Shown: in pieces, positions 44,963 through 53,736 of the stretch
How positions within the stretch are numbered: the first letter of the stretch is position 1
Layout of the letters: the number at the start of each line of letters is the position of its first letter
Source of the DNA: Piscinibacter sp.
GTDB taxonomy: Bacteria; Pseudomonadota; Gammaproteobacteria; Burkholderiales; Burkholderiaceae_C
Reading direction: 5' to 3'
Assembly (NCBI GenBank): GCA_019635485.1
Contig: JAHBZL010000001.1
Coordinates: forward strand, 62,001 to 126,000
DNA: 64,000 nucleotides
Position numbers and translations under genes: made by a program
The notes under the pieces: model-generated
Database searches by the model: none
What the model was told of the DNA's origin: nothing
What the model saw: the letters and a program-made list of their open reading frames with translations, nothing else

Positions 44963-46828
44963 TCAGGCGGCCAGCCGCTCCTCCAGCTTGGCCTTGGCCG
45001 CCGTCAGTTCGGTGGGCAGGTGGTATGCGAGCTGGGCGAACAGCTCGGCATGCAGGCGCATCTCGGCCTGCCACTCGGACGCATCGATCCGCGTCACCTG
45101 ATCGAACTGCTCGCGGGTGAACGCGAGGCCGTTCCAGTCCAGATCCTCGTAGTTCGGCGTCACGCCGAACACGTGCTCGTCGCCGCGGCCGACACCGTCG
45201 ACGCGCTGGACGATCCACTTCAGCACGCGCATGTTCTCGCCGTAACCCGGCCAGACGAACTTGCCGTCCGCACCCTTGCGGAACCAGTTGACACAGAAGA
45301 CGCCCGGCAGCTTCGCGCCGCGCGCCTTCAGCTGCGCGCCCAGGTCCAGCCAGTGCTGGAAGTAGTCGCTCATGTTGTAGCCGGTGAACGGCAGCATCGC
45401 GAACGGATCGCGCCGCACGATGCCTTGCGCGCCGGCCTGCGCCGCGGTGGTCTCCGAGCCCATCGTGGCGGCCATGTAGACCCCTTCGACCCAGTCACGC
45501 GCCTCGGTGACCAGCGGCACGGTGGTCGAGCGGCGCCCGCCGAAGATGAAGGCGTCGATCGGCACGCCATTCGGATCGTCCCAGGCCGGATCGAGCGCCG
45601 GGTTGTTGGTGGCCGCCACCGTGAAGCGCGCGTTCGGGTGGGCCGCCTTGGCACCGGTTTCCTTCGCCAGCGCCGGCGTCCAGTCCTTGCCTTGCCAATC
45701 GGTCAGGTGCGCCGGCGCCTGGTCCGTCATGCCTTCCCACCAGACGTCGCCGTCGTCCGTCATCGCGACGTTCGTGAAGATCACGTCGCGCTTCAGGCTG
45801 GCCATGCAGTTTTCGTTGGTCTTGTGGTTGGTCCCCGGCGCGACGCCGAAGTAACCCGCCTCCGGATTGATCGCGTACAGGCGGCCGTCGGCATGCGGCT
45901 TGATCCAGGCGATGTCGTCGCCGATCGTCGTGATCTTCCAGCCGTCAAGCCCTGCCGGCGGGATCAGCATCGCGAAGTTGGTTTTCCCGCAGGCGCTCGG
46001 GAACGCCGCGGCGACATGGTGCTTGCGGCCTTCCGGCGAGGTCACGCCGAGGATCAGCATGTGCTCGGCGAGCCAGCCCTGGTCGCGGCCCATCGTCGAG
46101 GCGATGCGCAGCGCGAAGCACTTCTTGCCCAGCAGCGCATTGCCGCCGTAGCCGGAGCCGTAGCTCCAGATCTCCTGCGTCTCGGGGTAGTGGACGATGT
46201 ACTTGGTCTTGTTGCAGGGCCAGGCCACGTCCTTCTGGCCCGCCTCGAGCGGCGCCCCGACGGTGTGGATCGCGGGAACGAAGAAGCCGTCGCTGCCCAG
46301 CGCGTCGAGCACCCGCCGGCCCATGCGCGTCATGATCTTCATGTTGACGGCGACGTACGGGCTGTCGCTCAGCTCGACGCCGATGTGCGCGATCGGCGAG
46401 CCGATCGGCCCCATGCTGAACGGCACCACGTACATCGTGCGGCCGCGCATCGCGCCGCGGAACAGCGCATTCGGCCCGGTCTGCAGCGTCACGCGCATCT
46501 CGGCCGGGTCGACCCAGTTGTTGGTCGGGCCGGCGTCCTCCCGGCGGGCGCAGCAGATGAAGGTGCGGTCCTCGACGCGCGCGACGTCGCTCGGGTCGGA
46601 CAGCGCGAGGTAGCTGTTCGGGCGCAGCTCCGGGTTGAGCTTCTTCATCGTGCCTGCGGCGACGAGCTGGGCGCACAGGCGGTCGTATTCGGCCTGGCTG
46701 CCGTCGCACCAGTAGACATCGCTCGCTTCGGTGAGCGCCGCCATCTCGGCGACCCAGGCCAGCAGGCGGGCATGACGGACATAGGCGGGCGCGTTCAGGC
46801 GCAGCCCTTCCAGCGCGGGATGGTTCAT
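44963..46828 (-). CDS. pckG: phosphoenolpyruvate carboxykinase (GTP)
   Basis: A 621-residue enzyme that converts oxaloacetate and GTP to PEP and CO2 for gluconeogenesis. The P-loop kinase-1 motif is [13 protein letters not shown], which contains the reactive Cys of the GTP class. [15 protein letters not shown] and the [11 protein letters not shown] segment are further family parts. ATG 46828 is used because the longer frame adds residues unlike the family. Gluconeogenesis from amino acids such as histidine-derived glutamate would need it. Confidence 0.97.
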   Translation of the reverse strand: MNHPALEGLRLNAPAYVRHARLLAWVAEMAALTEASDVYWCDGSQAEYDRLCAQLVAAGTMKKLNPELRPNSYLALSDPSDVARVEDRTFICCARREDAGPTNNWVDPAEMRVTLQTGPNALFRGAMRGRTMYVVPFSMGPIGSPIAHIGVELSDSPYVAVNMKIMTRMGRRVLDALGSDGFFVPAIHTVGAPLEAGQKDVAWPCNKTKYIVHYPETQEIWSYGSGYGGNALLGKKCFALRIASTMGRDQGWLAEHMLILGVTSPEGRKHHVAAAFPSACGKTNFAMLIPPAGLDGWKITTIGDDIAWIKPHADGRLYAINPEAGYFGVAPGTNHKTNENCMASLKRDVIFTNVAMTDDGDVWWEGMTDQAPAHLTDWQGKDWTPALAKETGAKAAHPNARFTVAATNNPALDPAWDDPNGVPIDAFIFGGRRSTTVPLVTEARDWVEGVYMAATMGSETTAAQAGAQGIVRRDPFAMLPFTGYNMSDYFQHWLDLGAQLKARGAKLPGVFCVNWFRKGADGKFVWPGYGENMRVLKWIVQRVDGVGRGDEHVFGVTPNYEDLDWNGLAFTREQFDQVTRIDASEWQAEMRLHAELFAQLAYHLPTELTAAKAKLEERLAA

Positions 46829-47127
46829 GGCAGGTCCAGTCTTCGAAGTTCGGGATCGGGATTGGGCAAACCGGCATGCCGCCGGCGGCAACCGGCTTGC
46901 CCAATGCCGCGCTGTCTTCGCGCCGCCGGCGGGTTTCGGCGGGTTTCGCGAACGGGCCGGATCGCGGCCCGTGGTTCGCCTGCGAAGGCAGGTCTGGAGG
47001 ATTGTGGAACCAGTGTAATTCGCTGGTAACCACCGGGATCCCGGGGGTCATGCGTTTCGGGAATAGTTTCATGCGGCGGCGCCCAGCGCTCCGTGTCCAC
47101 GAGCGCCATCGCGCCAATAATCTCGGC
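46829..47127. promoter_or_regulatory. pckG / binding-protein intergenic region with inverted repeats
   Basis: This 299-bp non-coding gap lies between divergent pckG and a binding-protein gene. ATTGGGCAA (46861-46869) and TTGCCCAAT (46897-46905) form a perfect 9-bp inverted repeat around a GC-rich core with CCGG repeats, in the pckG leader. A 12-bp palindrome CCGGGATCCCGG is at 47033-47044. No credible ORF or RNA gene is seen. Either repeat could be a regulator site or a leader hairpin. Confidence 0.5.
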
Positions 47128-47940
47128 ATGCTGCATCGCCGACATCTCCTGCTCGCGGGCTGCGCCGCGGCCGCCGGACCGGGCTGGGCCCAGCAGCGCC
47201 GCTCGCTGAAGGACCCGCTGCGCCTGGGCGTCGACGACGCGCTGGTCGAGTCCGGGCTGGCCCCGGCGCTGCAGAAGGCCTTCGGCCGCGACACCGGCGT
47301 GGCGGTTCAGCTGGTGCCGGGACCGGCGCTGCCGACACTCGATGCCCTCGAACGCGGCGAGCTCGACGCGGCATTGACCAATGCGCCGGAGGCGGAGGCC
47401 CGCCTCGAGCAGAAGGGGCTCGCGCACGATCGCCGGCCCGTGGCGACCGGGGGTTTCGTCATCGTCGGCCCGGCACCGACGCCGAAGAGCTTCGACCCGG
47501 CCGGCATCGCCCGCATGAGCGACGCCACCGAGGCGCTGGTGCGCGTGCGCGACGCGGCACTCGGCGCGCCCGGGACGGTGCTGTTCCTGAGCGCGGGCGA
47601 CGGCTCCGGCACCCATGCGGCCGAGCAGGCGCTGTGGCGCGCCGCGCGCGTGGCGCCGGCCGCGCCGTGGTACCAGGCCGCGGCGAAGGGCAGTCCGCTG
47701 CTCACGCAGGCCCGCTCGCTGCCCGCCTACGCGCTGGTGGATCGGGCCGTTTGGGCGCGCCACGGCGGCAAGCCCCTGGCGGTGCTGGTCGAGGGGGATC
47801 CGCGCCTGAGCGTGCCGGTGCACGTGATGCGCTCGTTCCGCGTCAACCATCCGGCCGGCAAGATCTTCACCGGCTGGATCACCGGGCCCAAGGGCCGTCG
47901 CGTGGTCGCCGGGCTGCGCGGCTACAGCGTCCCTGCCTGA
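47128..47940 (+). CDS. TupA/ModA-like substrate-binding protein
   Basis: A 270-residue exported protein with an RRHLLLAG start that may be a twin-arginine signal, cleaved near residue 21. The body resembles tungstate/molybdate-type binding proteins (PBP superfamily): LGVDDALVESGLAPALQKAF, LDALERGELDAALTNAPEAE and SAGDGSGTHAAEQALW. No transporter genes are adjacent. It is followed 1 bp later by a MOSC-domain gene. Ligand identity is inferred only from fold and neighbour. Confidence 0.75.
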   Translation: MLHRRHLLLAGCAAAAGPGWAQQRRSLKDPLRLGVDDALVESGLAPALQKAFGRDTGVAVQLVPGPALPTLDALERGELDAALTNAPEAEARLEQKGLAHDRRPVATGGFVIVGPAPTPKSFDPAGIARMSDATEALVRVRDAALGAPGTVLFLSAGDGSGTHAAEQALWRAARVAPAAPWYQAAAKGSPLLTQARSLPAYALVDRAVWARHGGKPLAVLVEGDPRLSVPVHVMRSFRVNHPAGKIFTGWITGPKGRRVVAGLRGYSVPA

Positions 47941-47941
47941 C

Positions 47942-48529
47942 ATGCCTGCGCACGGCCACGCCAACAGCCTGAACCTCGCCACTGCGCGGCCCGTCGAGAT
48001 CAAGGGCCGCAAGGTGATGACGGCGATCGGCAAGCGACCGGTGGACGGCGCGGTGGAGGTGCGTGCGCTCGGCCTCGTCGGCGACGAGCAGGCCGACCTG
48101 TCGGTGCACGGCGGGCTGTCGAAGGCCGTCTACGCCTACCCGGTCGAGCACTACCCGTTCTGGCAGACGGTGCGGGCGCAGGCACGCGCCGCCGCCTGGG
48201 ACGAGGCCCTGCCACCCGGCGCACTGGGCGAGAACCTCACGCTCTCGGGCCTGCTGGAGACGCAGGCCTGGGTCGGCGACGTGCTGCGCTTCCCCGACTG
48301 CGAGCTCGCGGTCAGCGAGCCGCGCTTCCCCTGCTTCAAGTTCAACGCCGCCATGGGTTTCGACCAGGCGGCCAAGCTGATGTCCGCCAATGCCTGGTGC
48401 GGCTTCTACCTGGCGGTGCGGGTCGCCGGCACGCTGCGCGCGGGCGACGCCTTCGAACTGGTGCCCGGCCCGCGCGAAGTCGGCATCACGGAACTGTTCC
48501 GCGCACGCACGGCCGCGCGCCGGGACTGA
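47942..48529 (+). CDS. MOSC-domain protein (YiiM-like)
   Basis: A 195-residue MOSC protein. GDEQADLSVHGGLSKAVYAY and GENLTLSGLLE and SEPRFPCFKF are the family signatures, the last with the conserved Cys. MOSC proteins handle sulfur for the molybdenum cofactor or act as molybdoenzymes that reduce N-hydroxylated compounds. ATG 47942 lies 1 bp after the binding-protein stop, so the two genes are coupled. Confidence 0.9.
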   Translation: MPAHGHANSLNLATARPVEIKGRKVMTAIGKRPVDGAVEVRALGLVGDEQADLSVHGGLSKAVYAYPVEHYPFWQTVRAQARAAAWDEALPPGALGENLTLSGLLETQAWVGDVLRFPDCELAVSEPRFPCFKFNAAMGFDQAAKLMSANAWCGFYLAVRVAGTLRAGDAFELVPGPREVGITELFRARTAARRD

Positions 48530-48531
48530 CC

Positions 48532-49374
48532 ATGCTCGCCTATCGCCACGCCTTTCACGCCGGCAACCACGCCGACGTGCTCAAGCATCTCGTGCTGACG
48601 CTGGTGCTGCAGCACATGAACCTGAAGGACAAGGCGTACCGGCTGATCGACACGCATGCCGGCGCCGGCGGCTACTCGCTGGAGGGCCGCTACGCGCAGA
48701 AGAAGGGCGAGTTCGAGCGCGGCATCGCCCGCCTCTGGGCGCGCGACGACCTGCCCGCACCGCTGGCCACCTACGTCGACCTGGTGCGACGCTTCAACCC
48801 GCAGGGCACGCTGGAGCAGTACCCGGGATCACCGGCAATCGCCCAGATGCTGCTGCGCCCCGGCGACCAGATGCGCCTGTTCGAGCTGCATCCGACCGAC
48901 CACCGCATCCTCGCCGCCTACCTGGCCGGTCGCAAGGGCGCCGAGGTCCGGCAGGCCGACGGATTCGACGCGCTGAAGGGCCAGCTGCCGCCGCCGACGC
49001 GCCGCGGCGTGGTGCTGATCGACCCCAGCTACGAGACGAACGGCGACTACGCCCGCGTCGTCGCCACGCTGCGCGAAGGCCTGCATCGGTTCGCCGACGG
49101 CGTGTACCTGGTCTGGTATCCGCAGGTGCAGAAGGTCGAGGCGGCCGAACTGCCGCGGCGGCTCGAGGCGCTGGCCGGCCCGCGCTGGCTGCATGCGCGG
49201 CTGACGGTGCAGCGCCCGGACGCGCAGGGCTTCGGGCTGGCCGGCAGCGGAATGTTCGTCATCAACCCTCCGCACACGCTGCACGCCCACCTTGCGGCGA
49301 CGCTGCCCTGGCTGGTCGAGGTGCTCGGCCAGTACGACGGCGCGAGTCACCGGCTGGACCAGCGGGCGGCGTAA
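48532..49374 (+). CDS. rlmJ: 23S rRNA (adenine(2030)-N6)-methyltransferase
   Basis: A 280-residue RlmJ. It begins MLAYRHAFHAGNHADVLKH, the unmistakable family start, and carries IDTHAGAGGYSL (AdoMet site) and VVLIDPSYET, a DPPY-like catalytic motif. It methylates A2030 of 23S rRNA. The ATG lies 2 bp after the MOSC stop, so the three genes 47128-49374 may share a transcript. It is convergent with the SRPBCC gene 4 bp away. Confidence 0.95.
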   Translation: MLAYRHAFHAGNHADVLKHLVLTLVLQHMNLKDKAYRLIDTHAGAGGYSLEGRYAQKKGEFERGIARLWARDDLPAPLATYVDLVRRFNPQGTLEQYPGSPAIAQMLLRPGDQMRLFELHPTDHRILAAYLAGRKGAEVRQADGFDALKGQLPPPTRRGVVLIDPSYETNGDYARVVATLREGLHRFADGVYLVWYPQVQKVEAAELPRRLEALAGPRWLHARLTVQRPDAQGFGLAGSGMFVINPPHTLHAHLAATLPWLVEVLGQYDGASHRLDQRAA

Positions 49375-49378
49375 AACG

Positions 49379-49951
49379 TCACTTCGGCGCCGAAGCGGCA
49401 GCGGCCGGCTCGTGCATCTTGCGCAACTGCGCCAGCCAGCCGCTCCAGTCCTGCGGGCCGTTGTCGAAGCGCTTCTTCAGGTTGTTCAGCACGTTGCCCC
49501 AGGCCCGGTCGAAGTAGGCGTAGGTGAGGTCCCACTCACCGCCATCGCCCCAGCCGATGTGGGTCAGGCTCACCTGAGTGGATCGGCCGTCCAGATCCTT
49601 CAGGCGCACGACCACGAAGGTGCGCTGCTGGCGCGCCTGCGGCAGGTGGGGTGGCGCGTTCCAGTCGAAGCTGAGCATGGTCGGCGCCTGCAGCGCAAGA
49701 AAGCGCATCTCGTCGGCCCCCTTCATGCCCGGCGCGCCGTACGGATCGAAGTGGATGTGGAAGGCACCGCCGGGTCGCGCCTCCACCTGCGCCTCCGGCG
49801 CGAAGAACGAGGTGATGCCCTCGCTGGTGGTCCACGCCTGCCAGACCGACGCGATGGGCGCGGCGATCGTCGCCTGCTTCGTGATGGCGCGCTCCTGCGC
49901 CGCGGCCGACGAAGCAAGCACCCACAGAAATACCCCCAGCAGCATGCGCAT
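49379..49951 (-). CDS. exported SRPBCC/AHSA1-like protein
   Basis: A 190-residue protein with a signal peptide (MRMLLGVFLWVLASSAAAQ) and a START-like domain of the AHSA1 type: ATIAAPIASVWQAWTTSEGI, FFAPEAQVEARPGGAFHI and HIGWGDGGEWD. GGAGG lies 6 bp before ATG 49951, which decides the start. The family binds hydrophobic ligands or acts as Hsp90 co-chaperone; export makes the latter unlikely here. Function unknown. Confidence 0.85.
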   Translation of the reverse strand: MRMLLGVFLWVLASSAAAQERAITKQATIAAPIASVWQAWTTSEGITSFFAPEAQVEARPGGAFHIHFDPYGAPGMKGADEMRFLALQAPTMLSFDWNAPPHLPQARQQRTFVVVRLKDLDGRSTQVSLTHIGWGDGGEWDLTYAYFDRAWGNVLNNLKKRFDNGPQDWSGWLAQLRKMHEPAAAASAPK

Positions 49952-50133
49952 CGTTGTCCTCCTCCGGGCGCGTTCGCGCAGGCTAGCCGGACCTCCCTGG
50001 CGGCACAAGACAGAAAGAAAATTAGGGGCAGAGGTGGACGGCAACAGCCGCTTACGAACGGCCGACCAGTCCTGTCAGTTCCGCGCGGGGCACGCTTCTT
50101 GATGCCGACTCGGCAATCCCTGCCTGCGCCCCC

Positions 50134-51183
50134 ATGAAAACCCTGCATCGCGCCCTTGCCGCTCTGTCCCTCGGGATCGGAGCGCTGCTCACCAGCGGCT
50201 GCACGACGACGCTGGTCGTGATGCATGTCTACGACAAGATGACCGAGGGTGATCCGACCTCGTGCTTCAAGCTGAACAGCGTCGACCGGGCGCTCCAGGA
50301 ACGCTGCGGCCGCTTCGTCGCGGGTTCGCTGCAGGCGAAGGACATCCAGGCCAGTGGCCTGCCGATCTGCCCGCTGACAGTCGCCACCCGCAACCCGACG
50401 TTCTGGCCGGTGCTGCCGGAGCTGATCGCGAAGGGCGCAACGCCCGAGGCCTGCAGCGTGCCGCCCTGGGTCGCGCTGGCGCAGGCACATCCGTGTCCGG
50501 ATTTCAGCCGGGCGACGCCGGCCGAACTGCAGGCGCTGCGCTGGGTCGCGGAGGCCGACGCGCGCGCCATCCACCACGACGCTGTGCGGGCATTGAGCTG
50601 CCCGAACGCGCGCACGGCGGGCCTGGACCGCGTGCTGGACGGCTGGGTGGCGAACGACCAGATGCCCGCCGGCGTGCTTCCCTTCGGCGCGCTCGGCGCC
50701 CTGCACCCCAGCCACCTGGGCTCGCCGCTCGCGCGCGCACTCGAGGCGCGCGGCCACACCGCGGCGGCGGCGCTGGGCGGGTACGACGGCAAGCTGCCCG
50801 GCGGCTTCGAGGAAGCCCTGCGCACCGGCGATTTCGCCGCACTCGACTGGTGGCTGCAACGTGCGCCAAGCCTTGCAAACCGTGCGCCGCCGGCGAACAA
50901 CAGCCAGCTGCCCTGGGTGCCGCTCGCACGCGTGCTGACCCCGGCCTTCATGCCCGATGCGGACCTGCAGCGCCGCACGGTCACCTACCTGATCGCGCAC
51001 GGCGCCGACCCCGACCGGGCCCTGCCGCACGACCCGTCCCAGTCGGTGCGCATGCTCGCCGTGCGCATGAAGAGTCCGCTGCTGGCATCGCTGGCGGCCT
51101 CTCCCGGCACGGCCGCCGCCCCGAACGCCGGCGCGCCGATCGCCGCGGTGGCCGCTCCCGCGGCGGCGCTGCGCGGCCGATAG
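50134..51183 (+). CDS. lipoprotein with ankyrin-like C-terminal part
   Basis: A 349-residue lipoprotein with lipobox LLTSGC (Cys23). The middle has several Cys residues (TSCFKLN, ERCGRF, LPICPL, AHPCPD) that could form disulfides. The later part has ankyrin-like helices, ending TYLIAHGADPDRALPHDPSQ. The final 30 residues are Ala/Pro-rich. I know no named family for the whole protein. It has its own upstream region and is convergent with the XRE gene (3 bp). Confidence 0.8.
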   Translation: MKTLHRALAALSLGIGALLTSGCTTTLVVMHVYDKMTEGDPTSCFKLNSVDRALQERCGRFVAGSLQAKDIQASGLPICPLTVATRNPTFWPVLPELIAKGATPEACSVPPWVALAQAHPCPDFSRATPAELQALRWVAEADARAIHHDAVRALSCPNARTAGLDRVLDGWVANDQMPAGVLPFGALGALHPSHLGSPLARALEARGHTAAAALGGYDGKLPGGFEEALRTGDFAALDWWLQRAPSLANRAPPANNSQLPWVPLARVLTPAFMPDADLQRRTVTYLIAHGADPDRALPHDPSQSVRMLAVRMKSPLLASLAASPGTAAAPNAGAPIAAVAAPAAALRGR

Positions 51184-51186
51184 CGC

Positions 51187-51933
51187 TCAAGGCCAGCCCG
51201 GCTCGCGCTTGAGGTCGCGGAACGCCGCGAACAGCCAGGAGCGCATGCCGATCACCAGCGTGTAGGGCCGCTTCTGGCCCGGCGGCAGCTTCTGGTCGGC
51301 CAGGTGCTGCTGCGCGAAGTCCTGCCCGACCCGCTGCAGCCGCTCGATGAAGGTGTCTGCCAGGCTGCGGCCGATCTGGCCGTGCACCAGCATCAGCATC
51401 TCGCCCTCGCCGTCGAAGCCGCCGCTGAAGTAGTCCTCGGCGACATGCTCGCGGAAGTACTGCATCACCGGCCCGTTGGGCCGCCAGCGGAAGCTCTTGG
51501 CCACCTTCAGTCGGTAGCGGTTCAGCGGTCGCATCTCGATGATGTCGAGCTTGTCCAGCTGCAGCAGGTACTTGACGCACTCGGCTTCGCTCAGCGTGTA
51601 GGTCGCGACGATCTGCTCGAAGGTCCACTGGCTGAGGGCACAGATCGCCACCAGCAGCAGCTTGCGGTCGGCGATCACGGTGGCCTCCTGCGCCGGCGTC
51701 AGCTCCTGGCGCAGCGGGCGCTTGTCGGCCACCACGCGCGCCAGGTCGGCGAAGTCCATCTTCAGCAGCCGCAGGACCTCGTCGATGCGCGACAGCGGCA
51801 TGTCGCCGCGCGCGAAGATGCGCTTGATGCTCGACTCGGCCATGCCGAGGTGCTCGGCGAGGTCGGCGTAGGTGATGCCGGCGGCCTTCAGCTCGGCCTT
51901 GAGTGCGGCGACCAGGTCCAGCGTGGTGCTCAT
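51187..51933 (-). CDS. XRE-family transcriptional regulator
   Basis: A 248-residue protein. The N-terminal helix-turn-helix is LKAAGITYADLAEHLGMAES then SIKRIFARGDMPLSRI. The C-terminal 170 residues form an uncharacterised domain with helix-rich sequence (QWTFEQIVATYTLSEAECVK) seen in a proteobacterial HTH family. A GTATC/GATAC inverted repeat sits 19 bp upstream of the ATG, so autoregulation is likely. Effector unknown. Confidence 0.88.
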   Translation of the reverse strand: MSTTLDLVAALKAELKAAGITYADLAEHLGMAESSIKRIFARGDMPLSRIDEVLRLLKMDFADLARVVADKRPLRQELTPAQEATVIADRKLLLVAICALSQWTFEQIVATYTLSEAECVKYLLQLDKLDIIEMRPLNRYRLKVAKSFRWRPNGPVMQYFREHVAEDYFSGGFDGEGEMLMLVHGQIGRSLADTFIERLQRVGQDFAQQHLADQKLPPGQKRPYTLVIGMRSWLFAAFRDLKREPGWP

Positions 51934-51951
51934 GGGGTCTTCCCTCGAAAA

Positions 51952-51968
51952 GTATCGCTATGAGATAC
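51952..51968. promoter_or_regulatory. inverted repeat upstream of XRE gene, putative operator
   Basis: GTATC-GCTATGA-GATAC is a perfect 5-bp inverted repeat with a 7-bp spacer, 19 bp upstream of the XRE start. Its place and size suit autoregulation by the helix-turn-helix dimer. It also lies upstream of the divergent YiaA/B gene. Confidence 0.5.
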
Positions 51969-52070
51969 CGGACGGCCCCATCGCCGCAACCCTCACCGGG
52001 GGGTATGGATACCCGAGAGGCGACACCCGAAGATGAGCTCCATCGCCACTCCCAACCGGATTGCATAGCC

Positions 52071-52499
52071 ATGAACCGCCTCCCGATCCACACGGACACT
52101 CGGGCCTGGAAGGCCCAGGTCTGGATCAGCTTCGGCATCGCCGCCAGCCTGTGCGGCATCGGCCTGGCCTACCTGCCGGGTCAGGACCTCGACCGCGCCT
52201 TCATGGTGATGGGCTACGGCTTCTGCCTGAGCGCGGCCTTCGCCGTCGCGAAGTTCGTGCGCGACAACCAGCAGCGCCGCGCCGACACGCCGCTGTGGGG
52301 CACGGTCGTCTGGGGCGGCTTTGCGCTCGCGATGGGCCTCACCGCGTGGGGCCTGTGGCGCATGGACATCAACCCGACCTACAAGGCCTTCCTCGGCGTC
52401 AGCTGGCTGTTCCTGATCTCCAGCGTGTTCACGCTGGCCAAGACGCTGCGCGATGCCCACGAGGCGGCCCAGCACGCTTCCCACCACCTCGCCGAATGA
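52071..52499 (+). CDS. YiaA/YiaB-family inner membrane protein
   Basis: A 142-residue membrane protein with four hydrophobic helices in two pairs: WKAQVWISFGIAASLCGIG with MGYGFCLSAAFAVAKFVRD, and WGTVVWGGFALAMGLTAWG with GVSWLFLISSVFTLAKTLRD. The repeated helix-hairpin ending in [AT]LAK-xx-RD is the YiaA/B two-helix domain. Function unknown. It is directly followed by two coupled genes. Confidence 0.85.
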   Translation: MNRLPIHTDTRAWKAQVWISFGIAASLCGIGLAYLPGQDLDRAFMVMGYGFCLSAAFAVAKFVRDNQQRRADTPLWGTVVWGGFALAMGLTAWGLWRMDINPTYKAFLGVSWLFLISSVFTLAKTLRDAHEAAQHASHHLAE

Positions 52500-52507
52500 G
52501 GCTCCTG

Positions 52508-52936
52508 ATGACCCCGACGAAGATCTCCCGCTCCCTGCGCGGCCTGCTCGTGGCCGCTGCCCTGGCCGCCCAGCTGGGCGGTGCACAGGCCCACCCGAAC
52601 GCCTCCGACGCCAGCGCGCTGTCGGCGCTGCCCATCGCCGTCTCGGTCGCGGCCCCGGTGATGTTCCTGTCCGCCGGCGCGATGCTCACCGTGGTCGCCG
52701 TCGAGGCGTCGGCGGACGGCACGGTCTGGGTGCTCGAACGGGCCTCCGACGGTGCCCGCACCAGCGTGCAGCTGTCCGCCGCCGCGGCCGGCGGTGCCTC
52801 GGTCGTGGCGGGCACGGCGCTGACCGTGACGGCCTTCAGCGCCGGCTGGGTGCTGTCGCAGGCCGGACGCGCGCTCGCCTACATCCCGAACCAGGTCGGC
52901 ACCGCGCTGCTGTACAACGAGCGGGTGACACGTTGA
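52508..52936 (+). CDS. small exported/membrane hypothetical protein
   Basis: A 142-residue protein with a signal peptide (about 1-29, ending GGAQA) and two hydrophobic segments, LPIAVSVAAPVMFLSAGAML and ASVVAGTALTVTAFSAGWVL. GAGG lies 6 bp before ATG 52508; an ATG at 52496 would overlap the YiaA/B stop but lacks such a site. The stop overlaps the TTG of the DUF2145 gene. I recognise no function; coupling to DUF2145 suggests they work together. Confidence 0.72.
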   Translation: MTPTKISRSLRGLLVAAALAAQLGGAQAHPNASDASALSALPIAVSVAAPVMFLSAGAMLTVVAVEASADGTVWVLERASDGARTSVQLSAAAAGGASVVAGTALTVTAFSAGWVLSQAGRALAYIPNQVGTALLYNERVTR

Positions 52937-53703
52937 AGCGCCTGCTCGCCACCTTCGTGCTGGCCGCGGCGGCGGTCGGCGCCCACGCCGGCCGCCCCTG
53001 CGAAGTCCGCGCGCCGACGGCGATCAGTGTGATGCGGGGCATGACCCTGGCCGAACACACCGCACGCGCGCTCGACGACAGCGGCGCGCAGGTCGTGCTG
53101 CTCGCGCGCGCCGGGCAGGACCTGCGCCGCTACGGCCTCGACTGGTCGCACCTCGGCTTCGCCTACCGCGACGGGGCGCGCTGGCGCGTGGTGCACAAGC
53201 TCAACCACTGCGGCAGCGCCCAGGCCGCGCTGTACCGGCAGGGCCTCGGCGAGTTCTTCCTCGACGACCCGTTCGAGTACCGCGCCGGCTTCGTCGTGCT
53301 CGATCCAGCGCTGCAGGCGCGGCTGCTGCCCGCGCTGCGCGACGATGGCCGGGTGTCGGCGCTGCACATCGATGCCTACAACATGCTGGCCTATCCCTGG
53401 GCGTTGCAGTACCAGCAGTCCAACCAGTGGGCGCTGGAGACCCTGGCGATGGTGCAGGAGCCGGCCGCCTCGAGCCGCGAGCGCGCCCAGGCCTGGCTGC
53501 GCCTGCAGGGCTACGAGCCGACGGTGCTGCGCCTCGGGCCGCTGACGCGCCTGGGCGGGCGCATGACGGCCGCCAACATCGCCTTCGACGACCACCCGAA
53601 CGAGAAACGCTTCTCGGATCGCATCGAGACAGTCACCGTCGACTCGGTGTTCGCGTGGTTGAATCGCAGCGGCCTGGGCGGCCCGGCCCAGGTGCTGCGC
53701 TGA
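52933..53703 (+). CDS. DUF2145 domain protein
   Basis: A 256-residue exported protein with a signal peptide KRLLATFVLAAAAVGAHAG, starting at TTG 52933 that overlaps the previous stop (TTGA). DUF2145 hallmarks are ARAGQDLRRYGLDWSHLGFA, RVVHKLNHCGSAQAALYRQG and HIDAYNMLAYPWALQYQQSN, which look like an NlpC/P60- or YiiX-like fold with Cys/His residues. It may be a periplasmic peptidase or amidase, but that is inference. The LplT-Aas fusion follows after 33 bp. Confidence 0.87.
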   Translation: MKRLLATFVLAAAAVGAHAGRPCEVRAPTAISVMRGMTLAEHTARALDDSGAQVVLLARAGQDLRRYGLDWSHLGFAYRDGARWRVVHKLNHCGSAQAALYRQGLGEFFLDDPFEYRAGFVVLDPALQARLLPALRDDGRVSALHIDAYNMLAYPWALQYQQSNQWALETLAMVQEPAASSRERAQAWLRLQGYEPTVLRLGPLTRLGGRMTAANIAFDDHPNEKRFSDRIETVTVDSVFAWLNRSGLGGPAQVLR

Positions 53704-53736
53704 GCCGCAGACGAACGAATTTCCGGAGAAGCCCGC

